64,000 nt of DNA from Pseudodesulfovibrio tunisiensis. GTDB lineage: Bacteria > Desulfobacterota > Desulfovibrionia > Desulfovibrionales > Desulfovibrionaceae. Location: contig NZ_CP094380.1 of assembly GCF_022809775.1 (NCBI RefSeq), positions 2,517,501-2,581,500 on the forward strand, in the 5' to 3' direction. Each line of letters begins with the position of its first letter. Within the stretch, counting starts at the first letter, position 1. Shown in pieces: positions 44,515-55,573 of the stretch. The notes under the pieces were generated by a model that worked only from the letters and a program-made list of their open reading frames with translations, was not told the origin of the DNA and made no database searches. A program made the translations under genes and the position numbers.

Positions 44515-45381
44515 CTACTTCCAGACAGCCGCGTTTTCCCGGACGAAATCCGCGAAGGTACGCGCGGGCCTGCCGGTCAGGTGTTCCACGGCATGGGTCA
44601 CGTTGGCAGCCAGTCCGAGCTTGACCACGCGGGTGAGGCTGACGAGCATGCTCACGTTCCATTCGGACAGTCCGGAATCCTTGAGCGCACGCACATAGTC
44701 GTCCTCGGGCACGGAATCGTAGCGCACATCACGTCCCGAAGCCTCGGCAATCTGCCGGGCCACGTCGGCAAGGGACAGGGGGGCGGGCCCGGTCAGGGCG
44801 TAGGTGCGTTCGGCATGGGCTTCGGAATCGGCAAAGACGGCCCCAACGCAGGCAGCAATGTCGCGCACGTCGATGTAGCTGATCTTTGCCTGTTCCTCGG
44901 GCACGGCAATGACGCCGTTCTCGCGAATGGACGCGCAGTAGACGCCGGAAAAGAGCTGCATGAAATGATTGGGCCGCAGAATGGTGAACGGGATTTTCGA
45001 ATCCTCGACATACTGATCGACCATGCCGAGTTCCCGGCCCAGTCGCCAGTGCGCATCCGAGCTGACTCCGTATCCGGAAGCGCGCACAATGTGCTTCACT
45101 CCCGAACTTTTGGCGGCCTTGACCGCATTGTTCCCGAACCGGGCCAGCGTCTGGCTGAACGGGCTCATGAGAAACAGGCCGTCGCACTCCTGCATGGCCT
45201 GTTCAAGAGTGTCCGTGTCCTGAAAATCGAATGTGCGCGCTTCAATGCCCTGCTGGGCAAAGGCGTCCGCCTTGTCCGGGGAATGCACTCCGGCAACGGG
45301 CTCCAGACCGCGTTCCTTCAGTTCCCTGACGACTTCCCTGCCCATGTTGCCGGCAGCACCGGCCACGAAAATCCGTTTCAT
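44515..45381 (-). CDS. NmrA-like NAD(P)-binding protein (quinone-reductase type)
   Basis: A 288-residue atypical short-chain dehydrogenase. The N-terminal Rossmann motif is VAGAAGNMGREVV, with IEARTFDFQD ending strand beta-3 and a QtorB/azoreductase-like middle (FTILRPNHFMQLF). No catalytic YxxxK is obvious, so it may be an NADPH-quinone reductase or a redox sensor. GGAGG precedes ATG 45381. It is co-transcribed with the HD-GYP gene. Confidence 0.82.
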   Translation of the reverse strand: MKRIFVAGAAGNMGREVVRELKERGLEPVAGVHSPDKADAFAQQGIEARTFDFQDTDTLEQAMQECDGLFLMSPFSQTLARFGNNAVKAAKSSGVKHIVRASGYGVSSDAHWRLGRELGMVDQYVEDSKIPFTILRPNHFMQLFSGVYCASIRENGVIAVPEEQAKISYIDVRDIAACVGAVFADSEAHAERTYALTGPAPLSLADVARQIAEASGRDVRYDSVPEDDYVRALKDSGLSEWNVSMLVSLTRVVKLGLAANVTHAVEHLTGRPARTFADFVRENAAVWK

Positions 45382-45544
45382 ATCCACCTCCGGAGATTGC
45401 ATGAGTGATCCACGCACCGCAATGCGGCCGCAAACCGCTCCGGTGAGTTGTTCATTGCTCGGAAATGCCTAACAGTCCGTGGGAAAAATGAAAAGCCGGG
45501 CAAGGCGGAAAGGTGCGGAAAATGCGCAGATTCAGGAATGGGCG

Positions 45545-46339
45545 CTATTGCGCATGGGCATCCAGCGAGTTGAGCCGGGATTCCACGACCTTGGGGTTGG
45601 GATAGGTTTCGCGGATGGACATGAGCAGTTCCCGGGCCTTGGCGTATTCGCGTTCGGCCTCGTAGATGTCCGCGAGCAGGAAGGTGCCAAGGGCACGAAT
45701 TTCCTCGTCTGCGCCATCGAGGACGAGAAGCCGTTCAAGGGATTTCTTGGCCTGATTCCAGGAATTGATGAAGCTGTAGCTCTGGGCCAGTTCGTACAGG
45801 CACCGTGCCCGGGCCTGCGGATCGCTGGCCGTGTCCGCGCAGTTTTCCAGCGTGGCGGCCACAAGGTCGAAGTTGCCCTGCCTGCGGTAGAGCTTGGCCA
45901 TGCGCAACTGGGTGTCGGCCACGGCCTTGGGATCGCCAGCGGCATGGGCAAGGCACTTTTCATAGGATTCCAGAGCCTTGGCCCAGTTACCAAGCTGGTC
46001 GTACACATCGCCGAGCTGGGACATGACCTTCCAGGCAAGTTCATTGTCCCGGCCCAGTTCCAGATACATGGCTTCAAGCAGGACAACGGCCCGCTCCAGA
46101 TCGCCCTTGTAGGCAATGGATATTTCCGCAAGCCGTTCCCATGCTTCCTCGCGGAACTTTCCCTGCGGCTGATCCTGAAGATAGTGTTCGTATCCCTTTT
46201 CGGCTTCCAGAAAAAACCCCTTGGAATAGGCTTCCCGGGCCTGCCGAATGTCCTTCATGCCCGGCGCGTCATTCGGTCCGCAGCCGGACAGGCAGATCAG
46301 AAGGGCCGCAAACAGGGCCAGAGCATATGTGCGAATCAT
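45545..46339 (-). CDS. TPR-repeat lipoprotein
   Basis: A 264-residue lipoprotein. The signal peptide ends at the lipobox LSGC (Cys20). The mature protein is a run of about five or six TPR-like units (AREAYSKGFFLEAEKGYEHYL, GDVYDQLGNWAKALESYEKCL, LAQSYSFINSWNQAKKSLERLL, ADIYEAEREYAKARELLMSIRE). It is likely an envelope scaffold, in the manner of BamD or YbgF-like proteins; a specific role cannot be assigned. It lies just below the gyrA terminator. Confidence 0.85.
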   Translation of the reverse strand: MIRTYALALFAALLICLSGCGPNDAPGMKDIRQAREAYSKGFFLEAEKGYEHYLQDQPQGKFREEAWERLAEISIAYKGDLERAVVLLEAMYLELGRDNELAWKVMSQLGDVYDQLGNWAKALESYEKCLAHAAGDPKAVADTQLRMAKLYRRQGNFDLVAATLENCADTASDPQARARCLYELAQSYSFINSWNQAKKSLERLLVLDGADEEIRALGTFLLADIYEAEREYAKARELLMSIRETYPNPKVVESRLNSLDAHAQ

Positions 46340-46408
46340 GCGGATACGAAAACTCCCGAAAAGAATTTGCCGCTCGCTCGCGGCCGGACCAATTTCCCTG
46401 TTCCGGCG

Positions 46409-46450
46409 AAAAAAAGCAAGCGGCGCGCAACAGTTTGTGTTGCGCGCCGC
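46409..46450 (-). terminator. Terminator of the gyrA transcript
   Basis: A 13-bp perfect stem GCGGCGCGCAACA/TGTTGCGCGCCGC (46420-46450, loop GTTTG) is followed on the minus strand by TTGCTTTTTTTCGCC. It lies 28 bases past the gyrA stop. Confidence 0.9.
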
Positions 46451-46477
46451 GTCATCGTCTGAAACAGGCTGAAGAGC

Positions 46478-48922
46478 CTAGTTTTCCTCGGTCTCGTTCA
46501 GGCCGTCGTCCCGCACGAGGTCGAAACCGACCACGGCGTTCTTCTCGTCCATGCGGACCAGACGCACGCCCTGCGTGGCACGACCGCGCGTCAGGCTGAT
46601 CTCCGACACCTTCATGCGGATGATCTTGTTGCCCGAGGTCAGCAGAATGGCCTCGTCGCTCTCGTTGACCAGATTGGCACCGAGCACCTTGCCGGTCTTG
46701 CTGGTCAGGCGCATGTTCAGAATGCCCTTTCCGCCGCGGCTCTGGACCCGATACTGCTCGATATGGGTACGCTTGCCGAATCCGCCCTCGGACACGGTGA
46801 GCACTTCCTGACGTTCGGAATCGCCGGACACCACCAGGGAAACGACCTCGTCATCCCCGCGCAGGGCAATGCCCTTCACGCCGGCAGTGGCGCGGCCCAT
46901 GGGCCGCGCGTCCTTGATGTTGAACCGGATCGCGGTGCCGTCGCGCGTGATGAGCATGGCGTCGGCCTCGGGATTGACCTCGGTCACCATCATGAGCTCG
47001 TCGCCATCCTTGAGGTTCACGGCCTTGATGCCCGTGGTCCGGCAGTTCTGGTACTGCTCCATGCTGGTGCGCTTGATCATGCCCTTGCGCGTGGCGAACA
47101 GGAAGTAGCGATCCGCGTCGAATTCGCGCAGGGACAGGGCCGTGGCAATGTATTCGTCCTTGTCCAGCGGCAGCAGGTTGGCCACATGCGCACCCTTGGC
47201 GTAGCGGCTGCCCTCCGGCACCTGATGCGCCTTGATCTTGAACATCTTGCCGAAGTTGGTGAACAGCAGCAGGAACTGATGGTTCGTGGTCAGCAGGAAG
47301 GTGTGAATGAAGTCGCCATCACCTGTCTGCACACCGGCGATGCCCTTTCCGCCCCGGCGCTGGGCCGTGTAGTTGGACAGGGGCACGCGCTTGATGTAGC
47401 CGCGCTTGGACAGGGTGATCACGGCTTCGTCGTCCGCGATCAGGTCCTCGATGTCGATGCTGCTGGGATCGTGGGCCAGCAGCTGGCTCTTGCGCGGAGT
47501 GGCGTAGCCTTCCTTGATCTCGACCAGTTCCTGACGGATGACCGACTTGAGCACGTCCTCGTTCTCCAGAATGGAGCGGTAGTACTCGATCTTCTTCATG
47601 AGCTCGGCCAGTTCTTCCAGCAGCTTGTCGCGTTCCAGTCCGGTGAGCTTCTGGAGTCGCATGTCCAGAATGGCCTTGGCCTGAATCTCGGACAGCTCGA
47701 ACCGTTCCATCAGGTTGGTTCTGGCCTCTTCCACGGATGCGGACGCGCGGATGAGCTTGACCACCTCGTCGATGTTGTCCACCGCGATGCGCAGGCCTTC
47801 CAGAACGTGGACCCGGCGTTCGGCCTTGTCCAGATCGAAACGGGTGCGCCGGATGACCACTTCGCGGCGGTGCTCCAGGAAGTATTCCAGCACGCTCTTG
47901 AGATTCAGCAGCATGGGCCGCTTGCCCACGACCGCCATCATGTTGATGCCGAAGGAGGTTTCCAGCGGCGTGTACTTGTAGAGCGCGTTGATGATGATGT
48001 CGGGAATGGCGCCGCGCTTGAGATCGATGACCACGCGGATGCCCCTGCGGTCGGATTCGTCGCGCAGGTCGGACACGCCTTCGATCTTCTTGTCGTGCAC
48101 GAGCTGGGCGATCTTCTCGACCAGCGAGGACTTGTTCAGGGCATAGGGAATTTCCCGAATGACGATGGACTGCTTCTTGCCCTTGTTGTGCTCCTCCACC
48201 TCGACCACGCCGCGCATGCGGATGGAACCGCGGCCCGTGGTGTAGGCATCCCTGAGCCCCTGCCCGCCGTAGACCAGTGCGCCGGTCGGGAAGTCCGGGC
48301 CCTTGATGAACTGCATGAGATCCTCGATCTCGCAGTCCGGGTTGTCCAGCAGATGCACGGTGCCGTCCACAAGCTCGCCAAGATTGTGGGGCGGAATGTT
48401 GGTGGCCATGCCGACCGCGATGCCTGCCGTGCCGTTGAGCAGCAGGTTGGGCACCTTGGTGGGCAGGACTTCCGGCTCCTGCAGCGAGTTGTCGTAGTTG
48501 GGCCGGAAATCGACGGTGTTCTTGTCGATGTCGCCCAGAAATTCGCTGGTAAGCCTGGCCATGCGCACCTCGGTGTAACGCATGGCTGCCGCGGAGTCGC
48601 CGTCGATGGAACCGAAGTTGCCCTGACCGTCCACGAGCATGTCGCGCATGGAAAAGTCCTGGGCCAGACGCACAAGGGCGTCATACACGGCCGAGTCGCC
48701 GTGGGGATGGTATTTACCGATGACGTCACCGACGACGCGCGCGGATTTCTTGTAGGCCCTGTTGTAGCTGTTTCCCAGATCGTGCATGGCGTACAGAATG
48801 CGCCGGTGAACGGGTTTGAGCCCGTCGCGCACGTCCGGGATGGCGCGCCCGATGATGACGGAAAGCGAATATTCGAGATAGCTTTTCTTCAGTTCGCTTT
48901 CAATGGTGATCGTGTCGCTCAT
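46478..48922 (-). CDS. gyrA: DNA gyrase subunit A
   Basis: An 814-residue type IIA topoisomerase subunit that cuts and rejoins DNA. The quinolone-resistance region reads [15 protein letters not shown] with wild-type-like Ser and Asp, and the catalytic Tyr is in RYTEVRM. The C-terminal pinwheel includes the GyrA box QRRGGKG and repeated blade motifs ([26 protein letters not shown]). The start at 48922 is preceded by GGAGGG. It lies 148 bp below gyrB. Confidence 0.98.
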   Translation of the reverse strand: MSDTITIESELKKSYLEYSLSVIIGRAIPDVRDGLKPVHRRILYAMHDLGNSYNRAYKKSARVVGDVIGKYHPHGDSAVYDALVRLAQDFSMRDMLVDGQGNFGSIDGDSAAAMRYTEVRMARLTSEFLGDIDKNTVDFRPNYDNSLQEPEVLPTKVPNLLLNGTAGIAVGMATNIPPHNLGELVDGTVHLLDNPDCEIEDLMQFIKGPDFPTGALVYGGQGLRDAYTTGRGSIRMRGVVEVEEHNKGKKQSIVIREIPYALNKSSLVEKIAQLVHDKKIEGVSDLRDESDRRGIRVVIDLKRGAIPDIIINALYKYTPLETSFGINMMAVVGKRPMLLNLKSVLEYFLEHRREVVIRRTRFDLDKAERRVHVLEGLRIAVDNIDEVVKLIRASASVEEARTNLMERFELSEIQAKAILDMRLQKLTGLERDKLLEELAELMKKIEYYRSILENEDVLKSVIRQELVEIKEGYATPRKSQLLAHDPSSIDIEDLIADDEAVITLSKRGYIKRVPLSNYTAQRRGGKGIAGVQTGDGDFIHTFLLTTNHQFLLLFTNFGKMFKIKAHQVPEGSRYAKGAHVANLLPLDKDEYIATALSLREFDADRYFLFATRKGMIKRTSMEQYQNCRTTGIKAVNLKDGDELMMVTEVNPEADAMLITRDGTAIRFNIKDARPMGRATAGVKGIALRGDDEVVSLVVSGDSERQEVLTVSEGGFGKRTHIEQYRVQSRGGKGILNMRLTSKTGKVLGANLVNESDEAILLTSGNKIIRMKVSEISLTRGRATQGVRLVRMDEKNAVVGFDLVRDDGLNETEEN

Positions 48923-49070
48923 TCTCCCTCCGGGTAGTCCGCGGAAACCTTCCGCGGCGAAGGCCGGTTTCGGCCTCCGAGGTATCAAAACAATGCGCCG
49001 TCCGTCTTGCGGAACGGCAAAATATCACGCGACGCACGGCGGACGGAATGCCGCCGCGCGCCTCAGTCCG

Positions 49071-51467
<2,397 letters not shown>

Positions 51468-52631
51468 CTAGGCGTTTTCCTCAACGTAGTAGGTTTCCTC
51501 CTGAATCATCATGGGCATGAGAATGACCAGATAGTCGCGGTCATCCTCGCCGGAGATGCCGCACGGCGCCTCGGTACCGGTCAGGGTGAACTTCACGGTG
51601 GGGGAATTGAAATGGTTCAGGATGTCAATCAGGTTCCTGGTGGGGAAGGCGATACGCTCCAGATCGCCCGAAAAAGTGGCGTCCAGGGATTCCTGAGCCG
51701 CGCCGGTCTCCTGTCCCCGGGCGGACACTGTAACGTCCGTGGAGCCAAAGGTAAAGTAGGCGCAGCGGTTGGAATCCGTATTGAACAGCCCGATGCGGCC
51801 CAGGGCGTCCACCAGGGAAAGCCGGTCCACTTCCAGCGTGGACACACCCTCGTCATCCAGCTTGCTCATGAAGTTCTGGTAGTTGGGGTACTGGTAGTAG
51901 GACAGGGGCAGGCTGAAGGTCTCGCCCTGATTTGCGGTGCGGAAGAACAGCCGCTTGTCGCTGATGGCCAGCTCGATCTCCTCGGCCGTGAGCCACTTCT
52001 TGAGCTCGGCCAGGTACTTCTTCTGGATCAGGATGCCGCCTTCCGGGAGCATGGCGTAGATGTCGTCGTTCACGAAGTTGAACATGGCGAACTGATGGCC
52101 GTTCAGACCGCAGACCTCGACCACCTTCTGGCCCATCTTCTCGCGGGGAGCCATGTACAGGCACGCGATTGCCTCCATGGAATCCTCGTCCGAAATGCAG
52201 AAGCCGATCTTGTCGATGATCTCGTGCAGGAAGTCGCCGGACCAGAACACGGTGCCCTCTTCCGGGAAGCTGGAGAACTTCTGGAACCACTCCACGTCGT
52301 TCACCGGGAACTTGTAGCTTCGGGACTGCTGCTTGACCTGCAGGGTGTCCCCTTCAAGGGCAAGGGTCAGCTCGCCCTGATTCCCCTTGAGCTGCTTCAC
52401 AAGATCATAGAAGGCCCTGCCCGAGACACCGGCAAGTCCCTCATTGGTGATCTCGGCCGGATAGGTTCCCCGGAATTCCAGATTCGAATCCGTGCTCATG
52501 ATGTTCAGGCCGCCATTCTCGCACTGAAGCCAGATCGTGCGCAGGAAGGCGGCTCCGGTTTTGGCCGGGATGATGTTCGAGGACTTCTGGAGGCCTTCAA
52601 TGATTTCATCTCTGTTCACTTTCAAAAACAT
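51468..52631 (-). CDS. dnaN: DNA polymerase III subunit beta (sliding clamp)
   Basis: A 387-residue clamp with three topologically similar domains. Recognisable pieces are MFLKVNRDEIIEGLQKSSNIIPAK, SGRAFYDLVKQL and the near-C-terminal peptide-binding region ending YLVILMPMMI, which replaces the usual MPMRL. GGGAG precedes ATG 52631. It stands second in the dnaA-dnaN-gyrB-gyrA string. Confidence 0.96.
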   Translation of the reverse strand: MFLKVNRDEIIEGLQKSSNIIPAKTGAAFLRTIWLQCENGGLNIMSTDSNLEFRGTYPAEITNEGLAGVSGRAFYDLVKQLKGNQGELTLALEGDTLQVKQQSRSYKFPVNDVEWFQKFSSFPEEGTVFWSGDFLHEIIDKIGFCISDEDSMEAIACLYMAPREKMGQKVVEVCGLNGHQFAMFNFVNDDIYAMLPEGGILIQKKYLAELKKWLTAEEIELAISDKRLFFRTANQGETFSLPLSYYQYPNYQNFMSKLDDEGVSTLEVDRLSLVDALGRIGLFNTDSNRCAYFTFGSTDVTVSARGQETGAAQESLDATFSGDLERIAFPTRNLIDILNHFNSPTVKFTLTGTEAPCGISGEDDRDYLVILMPMMIQEETYYVEENA

Positions 52632-52779
52632 AAAAAGATTCTCCCTTATTGAAATTTATTGACTCGGTTCCTTTGTGCGCAACCGTGATAAAAGTTTGTT
52701 TTATTTGAATTTATTTCGAACATGAATTGTCTGGAGTTAGTGACATTCCGCACCGCCAACGTGTTCGGAGTCCAATTGT
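52632..52779. other. AT-rich dnaA-dnaN spacer, possible unwinding element
   Basis: A 148-base spacer with strongly AT-rich tracts (TTATTGAAATTTATTGAC and GTTTTATTTGAATTTATTTCG). It contrasts with the GC-rich genes on both sides. It could be part of oriC or simply the dnaN promoter. I see no perfect DnaA box in it. Confidence 0.4.
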
Positions 52780-54078
52780 TCACGACATGCGACACTTTCT
52801 CTTCAAAGTTTTCAACACCTGTTTCATTTTCTCATCATCCTGCTGCAATTCCTGTATTTTTTTTACGGAATACAGAACCGTGCTGTGGTCCTTTCCGCCA
52901 AAGGTCCTGCCCAGTGACGGGTAGGATGTGTTGAGCAGGGAACGGCACAGGTACATGGCTACCTGCCTTGCCAGCGCTATGTTCTGGTGCCGTTTCGTGC
53001 CGATCAGCTCCTTGACGTGCACATTGTAATGTTCGCTGACCACACCGAGGATGCGCTTGGGCGTGAGGTCGTCGTGTGCCTTTTCCTCGGTGTTGCTCAG
53101 GATGTGTTCGAAATCCTTCTGGGACAGGTCCTTGTGCACGAGTTCCCGGAAGGCGAACAGCTTGAGCAGGATGCCCTGCAGATAGCGGAAATCCGTGAAC
53201 CGCTGGGCAAGGGTCAGCATCTGTTCCTTTCCGAGCTGGAGCTTCTTGAGACGGCATTGCTGCTGGATGTAGTTGACCCGTATTTCCAGGTCCGGCTCCT
53301 TCAGGGTGACGATCAGGCCCCAGCCAAGGCGGGACTGGAGATTGTCGTCCAGGAAGTCGTAGCCCGTGATCTTGTCGCGACAGGCTATGACCATCTGCTT
53401 CTTGTTGTCGTAGAAGTGATTGAAGATGTTGACGAGTTCCTGCTGAAACGCCGGATATTCGCGCACCTTGTGAAAGTCGTCTATGAACAGGTAGTCGTAG
53501 TCGAACACATGGTTGCGCGCCCGGAACGGATCGCCCCGGAACCGGATGGAGTACAGGGAATGGAGCTCGTCCATGGAGCCGACCAGCATCTTCGCAAAAT
53601 CCGCGCTCTTGCTGATCTCATTGGCAACGGCCTTGAGCAGGTGGCTCTTGCCCGATCCCCCTCCCCCGCAGATGATGAACGGGTTGAACAGGGTGCCGGA
53701 CTGCTTGGCCACTTCCTTTGCCGAGGCAATGGGAAAATAGTTCTTCTTGTTGATCAGGAATGTTTCAAAGGTGAATTCACTGCCGAACGGAAAGTCGATC
53801 TTCTTGACCACTTCCCGGGGCGCGACCGCGCGCGAATGGCCGGAAGCGCCGTTGTTCCTGTAGCCGATGAGGTAGCCCGCGCCGAGAAAGTTGTTGAGCT
53901 GGGCCTCGAACTTGTCCTGAACCTCGTTTTCGAACCAGGTTGCGAAGAACGTGTGCGGGAAGCCCACGACAAGGCGTTTGCTCTCTTCCGAGTAGTCGAT
54001 CTGGAGCGGGTCGTACCAACGCTGGAGTTCGGCTTCGGTGCAGGTTTGGAGGAGGTGTTTTCTGAGAGCCTGTTTCAC
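52780..54078 (-). CDS. dnaA: Chromosomal replication initiator DnaA
   Basis: A 432-residue AAA+ initiator. Domain I-like N-terminus ends near residue 80, then AAA+ with Walker A GGGGSGKSHLLKAV, Walker B YDYLFIDDFH and the box VII arginine in FRYLQGILLKL. The C-terminal DNA-binding domain carries the DnaA signature region QVAMYLCRSLLN, LGRTFGGKDHSTVLY. Walker A differs from the usual GxxGLGKTHL. The start is GTG at 54078. Domain II is very short. Assignment is secure because of the signature and the dnaN-gyrB-gyrA neighbours. Confidence 0.95.
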   Translation of the reverse strand: MKQALRKHLLQTCTEAELQRWYDPLQIDYSEESKRLVVGFPHTFFATWFENEVQDKFEAQLNNFLGAGYLIGYRNNGASGHSRAVAPREVVKKIDFPFGSEFTFETFLINKKNYFPIASAKEVAKQSGTLFNPFIICGGGGSGKSHLLKAVANEISKSADFAKMLVGSMDELHSLYSIRFRGDPFRARNHVFDYDYLFIDDFHKVREYPAFQQELVNIFNHFYDNKKQMVIACRDKITGYDFLDDNLQSRLGWGLIVTLKEPDLEIRVNYIQQQCRLKKLQLGKEQMLTLAQRFTDFRYLQGILLKLFAFRELVHKDLSQKDFEHILSNTEEKAHDDLTPKRILGVVSEHYNVHVKELIGTKRHQNIALARQVAMYLCRSLLNTSYPSLGRTFGGKDHSTVLYSVKKIQELQQDDEKMKQVLKTLKRKCRMS

Positions 54079-54329
54079 GATGGAAGTCGTTTCCGGATGT
54101 TGTTTTCAACAGTTTGATTTTGCTGCACAAAAAAAAGGGGCCAAAACTGTTCGAACCACCCCTGATTTCCACAGTTTTCATAGCCTAAAATCGTCCCGAA
54201 GCCAAGCGTTGACCTGCCATTTCACGGATAATTCCGTTTGATTTCGATGCGGTTTTCGGACATGATGCCATTCCTGTTGAAAACATGGTGCATACCGGCG
54301 CGGCGACGCGCTCTTCGGAGGTTCTGTAC
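54079..54329. promoter_or_regulatory. dnaA upstream region with DnaA-box-like repeats
   Basis: A divergent intergenic region upstream of dnaA and of the DUF39 gene. Two near-consensus 9-mers occur, TTTTCAACA (54103-54111) and ATTTCCACA (54165-54173), each followed by GTTT. A third inverted ACAGTTT-type copy lies at about 54144-54152. AAAACTGT and ACAGTTTT form an inverted repeat across the middle. It could be an origin or a dnaA autoregulatory site. Confidence 0.5.
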
Positions 54330-55499
54330 ATGGCTCATTTCGAAGTGAACAAGACCATCGCTGAGATCAACGAACGCATCCGCAAAGGCAAGGCCGTGGT
54401 GGTCAATGCCGAGGAAATGACCGAGATCGTGAAACGCGAGGGCAAGGTCCGCGCGGCAAGGGAAGTCGATGTGGTCACCACGGGCACGTTCTCGCCCATG
54501 TGCTCTTCCGGCCTGCTCTTCAACATCGGTCAGGAGCCCCCGGTGATGAAGGTCTCGAAGATGTGGCTGAACAATGTGCCGTGCTATTCCGGGCTGGCTG
54601 CCGTGGATGCCTATCTCGGTGCGACGGAACCTTCCGAGGATGATGCCCTGAACAAGGTCAAGCCCGGCAGGTTCCTCTACGGCGGTGCCCATGTCATGGA
54701 AGACCTGCTGCGCGGTCGTGCCGTGCATCTGCGCGCCCTGGCCTACGGCACGGACTGCTATCCGCGCCGCGAGCTGTCCAAGGACGTGACCCTTGCCGAT
54801 CTGCCCAACGCGGTCATGCTCAATCCGCGCAACTGCTACCAGAACTACAATTGCGCGGTGAACCTGACCAGCCGCACCATCTATACCTACATGGGCCCGC
54901 TCAAGCCCAATTGCGGCAATGCGAACTTCGCCACGTCCGGTTCGCTTTCCCCGCTGTTCAACGACCCGTATTTCCGCACCATCGGACTGGGCACCCGCAT
55001 CTTCCTCGGCGGTGGCACCGGCTATGTGCTCGGCGCGGGCACGCAGCATGTGCGCAAGCCGCCCAGAAACGAACGCGGCATCCCCACCTCCGGGGCAGGA
55101 ACCCTGATGGTCAAGGGCGATTTCAAGAAGATGGACGCCCGCTACGTGCGCGGTCTGAGCGTGATCGGCTACGGCTGTTCCCTTGCCGTGGGCGTGGGCA
55201 TTCCCATTCCGATCCTGAACGAGGAAATGGCGTGGTTCACGGGCGTGTCCGACGCGGACATCCAGATGCCCATCAAGGATTACGGCTACGACTATCCCAA
55301 CGGCCTGCCGCGCATCCTCGGCCATGCCACGTTCGAGGAGCTGCGTTCCGGTTCCATTACCGTGAACGGCAAGGAAACCGCCACGGTTCCGGTCACCAGC
55401 TATTCCCTGTCTCTGGAGATTGCGAACAAGCTCAGGAAGTGGATCGAGGACGGCAAGTTCCTGCTCACGGAAGCGCAGGAAGAAATAGAAAGCATTTAA
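54330..55499 (+). CDS. DUF39 homocysteine biosynthesis protein
   Basis: A 389-residue HcyBio-type protein. In anaerobes this family, working with an iron-sulfur protein, makes homocysteine from aspartate semialdehyde with sulfide. Visible features are conserved cysteines in TFSPMCSSG and NPRNCYQNYNCAVNLT, the GGAHVMEDLLRG segment and the glycine-rich GGGTGYVLGAGTQHV. CGGAGG precedes ATG 54330, fifteen codons inside the longest frame. The usual NIL/ferredoxin partner is not adjacent. It is transcribed divergently from dnaA and ends at a good terminator. Confidence 0.9.
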   Translation: MAHFEVNKTIAEINERIRKGKAVVVNAEEMTEIVKREGKVRAAREVDVVTTGTFSPMCSSGLLFNIGQEPPVMKVSKMWLNNVPCYSGLAAVDAYLGATEPSEDDALNKVKPGRFLYGGAHVMEDLLRGRAVHLRALAYGTDCYPRRELSKDVTLADLPNAVMLNPRNCYQNYNCAVNLTSRTIYTYMGPLKPNCGNANFATSGSLSPLFNDPYFRTIGLGTRIFLGGGTGYVLGAGTQHVRKPPRNERGIPTSGAGTLMVKGDFKKMDARYVRGLSVIGYGCSLAVGVGIPIPILNEEMAWFTGVSDADIQMPIKDYGYDYPNGLPRILGHATFEELRSGSITVNGKETATVPVTSYSLSLEIANKLRKWIEDGKFLLTEAQEEIESI

Positions 55500-55518
55500 G
55501 CTGTTTGAACAGGTTGCG

Positions 55519-55560
55519 AACAGGGTGTTCCCTTGTCGGGGAGCACCCTGTTTTCCGTTT
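55519..55560. terminator. Terminator between the DUF39 and sensor-kinase genes
   Basis: The stem AACAGGGTG/CACCCTGTT with a CCC/GGG inner pair (55519-55553) is followed on the plus strand by TTCCGTTT. It ends the DUF39 transcript and, being between convergent genes, probably serves both. Confidence 0.75.
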
Positions 55561-55573
55561 GGCGGAGGAGAGG

